From DATAUD01 sp036501665 (GTDB taxonomy: Bacteria; Verrucomicrobiota; Verrucomicrobiia; Limisphaerales; Palsa-1400): 64,000 bases of DNA. Below the pieces are notes generated by a model. The model searched no databases, was not told where the DNA came from, and saw only the letters and a list, made by a program, of their open reading frames with translations. Location of the stretch: NCBI GenBank assembly GCA_036501665.1, contig DASXZW010000103.1, forward strand, positions 8,039 to 72,038, in the 5' to 3' direction. Within the stretch, counting starts at the first letter, position 1. The number at the start of each line of letters is the position of its first letter. Positions 60,105-64,000 of the stretch are shown here, one piece after another. The position numbers and the translations under genes are program-made.

Positions 60105-61205
60105 GTGAGCTGGTTTTACCGCGCCATCGTCCGGCCCGCGCTGTTTTCGCAAGACGCCGAAAAAATTCACCTTCGCACATTGGGCGCGCTCAGACGGGTC
60201 AGCAAAAATCGGGCGCTTTGCGGGATCACTTCGACGCTTTACGGCGCGCCGGAATTGCCGGTGGAACTTTTCGGGCTGCGATTTCCGAATCCGCTCGGCC
60301 TTGCCGCGGGAATGGACAAGAGCGCCCAGGCGGTGCCGGCATGGGCGGCGCTAGGATTTGGTTTTTCTGAATTGGGCGGAGTGACCCTGCGCCCGCAACC
60401 GGGCAATCCCGAACCACGGCTTTTTCGCGCGCTCGCGGAGCAGGCGATTGTCAACAGCATGGGGTTCAACAATCCCGGCGCGGCGGCGTTTGCCGAGGCG
60501 TTGGTGCAGTGGAAGAAGGACGGTCTCTGGCCCAACCACCCCGTAGGGGTCAATCTTGGAAAGTCAAAGGTTGCGCCGCTGGAGATTGCCGCCGAGGACT
60601 ACGCGAGTTCGTTTCGACTGCTCAGTGCGCACGTGGATTTTGTTGTTGTCAATGTCAGCTCGCCGAACACTCCGAATTTGCGCCAGCTTCAGGACAAGTC
60701 CGCGCTGGATGAAATTCTGGCGGCGTTGCAATCGAACAACACCGGCGGCATGCCGATTCCGATTCTTGTCAAGGTCGCGCCGGACCTTTCCTTTGAAGCG
60801 TTGGATGACATTCTCACGTTGGTCGGGCCGCGAAAACTTGCGGGGATTGTGGCGACAAATACCACAATCGCCCGACCGGAAACTGCGGACGCACAATCGA
60901 AGAAGGCTTACGAAAAGCCTGGCGGGTTGAGCGGGCGTCCGTTGCGCGCGCGGAGCACCGAAGTCATTCGGCATCTGCATCGGCAAACTCGCGGGGCGCT
61001 GCCGATCATTGGAGTGGGCGGAATTTTTGACGCGGATGATGCGTGGGAAAAAATCACGGCAGGGGCGTCGCTGCTGCAGATTTACACATCGCTGGTCTAT
61101 CGCGGACCGGGTGTGGTCAAAGAGGTTGTGAGCGGGTTGCGGGAACGCCTTGCCAAAAATGGTTTCAAGGACCTGCGGCAGGCGGTTGGGAGCGCGAACC
61201 GGTAA
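60105..61205 (+). CDS. pyrD: Dihydroorotate dehydrogenase (quinone, class 2)
   Basis: A 366-aa membrane-associated flavoprotein of pyrimidine synthesis that oxidises dihydroorotate with quinone. N-terminal helices WFYRAIVRPALF, then NPLGLAAGMDKSAQA, GFSELGGVTLRPQPGNPEPRLFRA, NSMGFNNPGA, and VVVNVSSPNTPNLRQL with Ser186 as catalytic base typical of class 2. It ends with GVGGIFDADDAWEKITAGASLLQIYTSLVYRGPG. Starts at GTG, 10 bases after shc. Confidence 0.96.
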   Translation: MSWFYRAIVRPALFSQDAEKIHLRTLGALRRVSKNRALCGITSTLYGAPELPVELFGLRFPNPLGLAAGMDKSAQAVPAWAALGFGFSELGGVTLRPQPGNPEPRLFRALAEQAIVNSMGFNNPGAAAFAEALVQWKKDGLWPNHPVGVNLGKSKVAPLEIAAEDYASSFRLLSAHVDFVVVNVSSPNTPNLRQLQDKSALDEILAALQSNNTGGMPIPILVKVAPDLSFEALDDILTLVGPRKLAGIVATNTTIARPETADAQSKKAYEKPGGLSGRPLRARSTEVIRHLHRQTRGALPIIGVGGIFDADDAWEKITAGASLLQIYTSLVYRGPGVVKEVVSGLRERLAKNGFKDLRQAVGSANR

Positions 61206-61276
61206 TAACGACAACTCCGCCCAAGTGAGTCCTTCTCCGTGAACCGCCCATTGAAAAAGAACCTCCTCTCCCCTGC

Positions 61277-61306
61277 CCTCTCCTCCACAAGTTTGTGGAG
61301 GAGAGG
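61277..61306. repeat. Long-arm hairpin repeat (CCTCTCCTCCACAA), copy 2
   Basis: Perfect 14-base arms CCTCTCCTCCACAA and TTGTGGAGGAGAGG around GT. This is nearly the same sequence as at 18243-18274 (arms CCCTCTCCTCCACA, loop AGTG) and is preceded by CTCCCCTG. Located between pyrD and the tRNA. Confidence 0.8.
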
Positions 61307-61429
61307 AAGAAGGTGGTTCGTCGCGGAGTTTTTCGTTAAAAAGGCAAATTGCTGAAATACGTGGAGCGCGAATTTGGCGTAGTTCAAATTTGACACCGGG
61401 GCGGACTTGCGTGAAATATAGCGGCGACT

Positions 61430-61506
61430 GCCAGCGTAGCTCAGTTGGTTAGAGCGTGGGACTCATAAGCCCGAGGTCAGTGGTTCGATTCCACTCGCTG
61501 GCACCA
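61430..61506 (+). tRNA. tRNA with CAT anticodon (Met or lysidine-type Ile)
   Basis: Acceptor GCCAGCG/CGCTGGC, D arm GTAGCTCAGTTGGTTAGAGC, anticodon loop CTCATAA (CAT), T arm GTGGTTCGATTCCAC, encoded CCA; 77 nt. Position 1 pairs normally, so it is not an initiator tRNA. Elongator Met and Ile2 (CAT with lysidine) cannot be told apart with confidence by eye. One A-G mismatch closes the anticodon stem. Confidence 0.93.
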
Positions 61507-61844
61507 TTTCATTTTCGCGGTTATCGCGACAAATCCCAATAAATATGGGCGTTTTATGAGAGTTTGAGGATTTTCGCCATTCGCGTCATTTCGTTTCATT
61601 TCGTATCTTCAGTCTCTATTTCCTAGCAGATTTAGCAAATATTTAGCAAATAAGTGAAGATCGCGAATACCCTGAATGGAACGGTGGCTTGACGAATTAC
61701 AGAATGGCCGAAATTTCGTACGGTATTTCTTTTCAAATGTAAGCGGTTAAGCGACCTCCCCCTTATCCCGGCGGGGTGGGTGTGGTAAAACGCGGGCGAT
61801 GAAACGAAACAGTCTTGTGCGGCGTTCCCGTGCGCCGCGCACCG

Positions 61845-62135
61845 ATGCGGCCCAAGCGCGCCCAACTGGTGGCGACGTTTGAACGCAGCGGTTTGTCGGC
61901 GGCCGTTTTCGCCCGGCAGCACGGCCTCCATTACACCACCTTTTGCGCTTGGCGTCAGCGCCATGAACGTGACCAGACCTCGCCGGGCTTTGTCCAAGTG
62001 GAAGTGGCCCCACCACCGGCACCGGTGGAACTGGTCATTGAGATGGGGACGGCACGGCTGCGGCTGTCTTCTGCGGCTCAAGTGCCCCTGGCGGCTTGCC
62101 TGCTGCGCAGCCTGCAGGAGGTGCGGTCATGCTGA
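61845..62135 (+). CDS. IS66 TnpA-like protein
   Basis: A 96-aa protein with an HTH-type segment FERSGLSAAVFARQHGLHYTTFCAWRQRH, typical of IS66 OrfA/TnpA. A VELVIEMGTARLRL strand follows, as in the C-terminal OrfA region. An ATG at 61799 in a different frame opens MKRNSLVRRSRAPRTDAA, which resembles the natural N terminus, so a one-base change may have split the gene. The frame chosen here starts at ATG 61845. It overlaps tnpB by 7 bases. Confidence 0.75.
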   Translation: MRPKRAQLVATFERSGLSAAVFARQHGLHYTTFCAWRQRHERDQTSPGFVQVEVAPPPAPVELVIEMGTARLRLSSAAQVPLAACLLRSLQEVRSC

Positions 62136-62485
62136 GTTTTCACGCCCATCTCAAGGTGTTCCTGGCCACTGCGCCCTGTGACTTGCGGATGAACTTCAAC
62201 GGCTTGTGGGCGGCGGCGCAGGAGCGTCTGGGGGAAGACCCCAAGGGCGGAGCGCTCTTTGTCTTTGGCAACCGGAGGCACAACCGGATCAAGATTCTAT
62301 ATTTTGACGGCACGGGGGTCTGCGTGCTGGCCAAGCGGTTGGAGGAAGGAACCTTCCGCTGGCCGCAGAGTGCGGGACTGCCGGGAGCCAAGCTCCCTCT
62401 GGCCCCGCAGGCCTTGCAGTTGTTGCTTGACGGGGTGGATTTGAAGGACGGGGCGCAGCGGGCCTGGTATGAAGGGGCAACGTAA
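62129..62485 (+). CDS. IS66 TnpB accessory protein
   Basis: A 118-aa protein of the IS66 Orf2/TnpB family: LKVFLATAPCDLRMNFNGL, GGALFVFGNRRHNRIKILYFDGTGVCVLAKRLE, GTFRWPQ. Length and motifs are standard for the family; its role in transposition is not known in detail. The ATG at 62129 overlaps the end of tnpA. About 80 bases separate it from tnpC. Confidence 0.93.
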   Translation: MLSFHAHLKVFLATAPCDLRMNFNGLWAAAQERLGEDPKGGALFVFGNRRHNRIKILYFDGTGVCVLAKRLEEGTFRWPQSAGLPGAKLPLAPQALQLLLDGVDLKDGAQRAWYEGAT

Positions 62486-62562
62486 AGCATAAAAACTTTT
62501 CCAAAAAAACTTCGCCAAAAATTTGAACATATTGGGCGGCGCATCGTCTGATTGACAGAACG

Positions 62563-63894
62563 ATGAACCTGGCCGACCTGCAAAATCAAATCACGCTGCT
62601 GCAACAGCAGGTGACCACCTTGCAGCAGGCGCTGGAGCAAAACCGCCAGGCCTTGGTCCAGTCCCAGCGCGAGAACACCGTCTTGCGCCAAAAGCTGGAC
62701 GCTCTGGCCCGGCGGTTCTTTGGCAAGAAGAGCGAGCAGTTGAGCGCCGCCCAACTGGAACTGCTCTTGAGCGGTTTGGGGGACGAGGTCATCTCGGAAG
62801 AGAAGAAGGAGCCTCCGGCGCGGCTGGCGCCGCCACGTTCTTCGGTTTCTTCCCAACGTATTCGCACCCCGGACCACCTGGAAGTGGTGCGCCAGGTGAT
62901 CGAGCCTGAACTGGTGCTGGCCCAGCCGGAGCAATGGAAGCGCATCGGCGAAGAAGTCAGCCGGCGGCTGGACTATCGGCCGGGCCAGTTTTTCTGGCAG
63001 GAAACGGTGCGGCCCCAGTATGTCCGTTTGGGCCGGCGGGAACTGCCGCCAGTGATCGCGCCCGCTCCGGCCCAGGTGGCCGAGCACAGTCTGGCCGCCC
63101 CCGGCTTGCTGGCCCAAATCCTGGTGGGCAAATACTGCGACCATCTGCCCTACTACCGGCAGGAACAGATTTTCCAGCAACGCCACGGCGTCTGCATCAG
63201 CCGCCAACAAATGGTGCAGTGGACCGGGCAGAGCGTGCGGTTGCTTTCGGCCATCAGTGATTTTCTGAAAAAGCAAATGCGCCAAAGCGGCTACGTACAA
63301 GTGGACGAAACCCCGGTGCGCTATCAAGACTCCGATCTGCCGGGGCGTTGCGGACAGGGCTATCTGTGGGCGGCCTCAGTGCCCGGCCAAACGGTGGTTT
63401 ATGAATGGCACGCCAGCCGGGCGGCCCGTTGTTTGGATTCCCTGTTGGGGCCGAACTACCAGGGCAAGTTGCAATGCGACGGCTACAGCGCTTATCCGGC
63501 CTTTGGCAAAAACAAGGCCGTGGAACTCTTCGGTTGCTGGGCTCATGCCCGGCGCGGTTTCTTTGAGGCACAGGAACAGGCGCCCAAAATCGCGGGTTGG
63601 TTCCTCCACCAGATCGGGTCCATGTATGGCTGGGAAAAGCAACTGCGAGGGCCGGACGGGACCGGCCTTGCGCCAAGCCCATCGCCGCGCCCACAGCCGC
63701 ATGGTGGTGGAGCGGCTCCAGCGCGCCTTGCTGCGGTTGCGCCCCCGCTATCTGCCGCAAAGTCCCATGGGCCGGGCCATCAGTTACGCCTTGAACCAAT
63801 GGGCCACGCTGCAACGCTTCCTGGATCACGGCCAAGTGGAGATTGATAATAACCTCGTAGAAAATGCCATTCGTCCGACGGCCCTTGGCAAGAA
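62563..63894 (+). pseudogene. IS66 transposase TnpC, frameshifted and truncated
   Basis: The first 360 codons encode the N-terminal coiled-coil/zinc part (LQNQITLLQQQVTTLQQAL; RRFFGKKSEQLSAAQLELLL), LPYYRQEQIFQQRHGVCISR, YVQVDETPVRYQD and CDGYSAYPAFG. Near 63650 the C-terminal part continues in another frame (ALRQAHRRAHSRMVVERL, PQSPMGRAISYALNQW, DNNLVENAIRPTALGKN). One extra base at about 63648 explains it. After ALGKN the sequence no longer matches the family. The catalytic DDE residues appear present but lie in different frames, so no active transposase is expected. Confidence 0.85.
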
Positions 63895-63926
63895 TTATGC
63901 CGAGGTGTTAATTATGCGGAGGTGTG
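63893..63926. repeat. 17-bp tandem duplication at the IS66 breakpoint
   Basis: AATTATGCCGAGGTGTT and AATTATGCGGAGGTGTG follow each other directly, differing at two positions. The duplication lies exactly where the transposase stops matching its family and contains the inverted-repeat end described for 63912-63987. Confidence 0.7.
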
Positions 63927-63987
63927 ACGCCTCTCTTGGCGAGGTCGAGGGATTTTCGAGTTTGGGCCGGAGCACAACTGCGCATAA
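63912..63987. mobile_element. Possible small non-autonomous element with 15-bp inverted ends
   Basis: TTATGCGGAGGTGTG (63912-63926) and CACAACTGCGCATAA (63973-63987) are inverted repeats matching at 13 of 15 positions, enclosing 46 bases with an imperfect hairpin (GACGCCTC and GGCGAGGTC). No coding capacity. Its left end abuts the broken IS66. It may be a miniature element or the end of a larger one that continues past the window. Confidence 0.45.
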
Positions 63988-64000
63988 CTAAAGCTGGTCC

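Larger units (their letters stand above)
61739..63894 (+). mobile_element. IS66-family insertion sequence, degraded
   Basis: GTAAGCGGTTAAGCGACCTC at 61739 resembles the IS66-family left inverted repeat (GTAAGCG-type). Three genes follow in the usual order tnpA, tnpB, tnpC. The last is frameshifted near 63650 and its C-terminal 40 or so residues are replaced after position 63893. No right inverted repeat is found before the end of the window. The element is thus truncated and probably inactive. Confidence 0.85.

Noticed and set aside
61507..61738. Possible tRNA-adjacent attachment site
   Set aside because: No integrase gene and no repeated tRNA 3' end were found within the window, so an att site cannot be supported.
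62140..63327. 395-codon minus-strand frame in the IS66
   Set aside because: Shadow of tnpB and tnpC; IS66 has no gene on that strand.

Overview
The window reads as chromosomal DNA from a bacterium of the PVC group, most likely Verrucomicrobiota of the Pedosphaera/Limisphaera type. This is inferred from gene content. There are two prepilin-like proteins with an N-terminal methylation motif and a C-terminal H-X9-DG type signature, a DUF4175 membrane protein next to a squalene-cyclase-like secreted protein, many large secreted beta-propeller or repeat proteins, a squalene-hopene cyclase, and several families of short palindromic repeats between genes. No phylogenetic marker was compared, so the rank is not firm.

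Layout. 0.2-9.5 kb: tRNA-Phe, a polysaccharide deacetylase, a small accessory patch (DUF4926 protein, unknown gene, DUF4926 relic, SUMF1-like protein, RelE-like toxin with antitoxin), small envelope proteins, a dihydrouridine synthase, a prepilin-like protein and a Fic protein flanked by palindromic operator candidates. 10-15 kb: a FliW-methyltransferase fusion, then a housekeeping block (nrdR, hypothetical, HIT, ruvA, acyltransferase, lytic transglycosylase). 15.2-17.3 kb: a type II restriction-modification cassette with a small putative regulator. 17.4-27.2 kb: secreted low-complexity proteins, a beta-hydroxyacid dehydrogenase overlapping fdhD, a frameshifted secreted gene, a nucleotidyltransferase-ptsI pair, a PfkB kinase and efp. 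27.7-35.5 kb: a giant S53 (sedolisin) protease with four tandem unknown domains, then an ECF sigma / membrane partner / PDZ protein operon. 35.5-45 kb: tRNA-Arg, a second prepilin-like protein and a tightly overlapping four-gene cluster (DUF4175, cyclase-like toroid, two paralogous secreted proteins). 45-50.5 kb: pgsA-pgpA, rimO and a delta-60-repeat-like secreted protein. 50.8-55.8 kb: an ATP synthase operon, atpBEFH - inserted S23-type cassette - atpAG, without atpD or atpC. 56-61.5 kb: a secreted propeller protein, squalene-hopene cyclase, pyrD and a CAT-anticodon tRNA. 61.7-64 kb: a degraded IS66 element abutted by a small inverted-repeat-bounded sequence.

How the genes work together. The clearest functional units are the atp operon, the pgsA-pgpA phospholipid pair, the ECF-partner-PDZ envelope-stress-like operon, the restriction-modification cassette and the 37.9-45.0 kb cluster. 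In the last, each gene overlaps the next by 8 to 17 bases, implying coupled translation of an envelope-located assembly of unknown role. That cluster, the FliW-methyltransferase fusion and the Fic gene with its repeated palindromes are the best candidates for undescribed biology.

Mobile or repeat-driven change is visible in several ways: an S23-type gene bounded by 20-bp perfect inverted repeats inside the ATP synthase operon, a broken IS66, a duplicated DUF4926 fragment, and at least five dispersed repeat families. Among the repeats are 21-bp near-perfect palindromes at 7.8, 12.6, 19.5 and 37.8 kb. Coordinates of gene ends come from reading frames. Functions are assigned from recognised motifs only, and no database search was possible.
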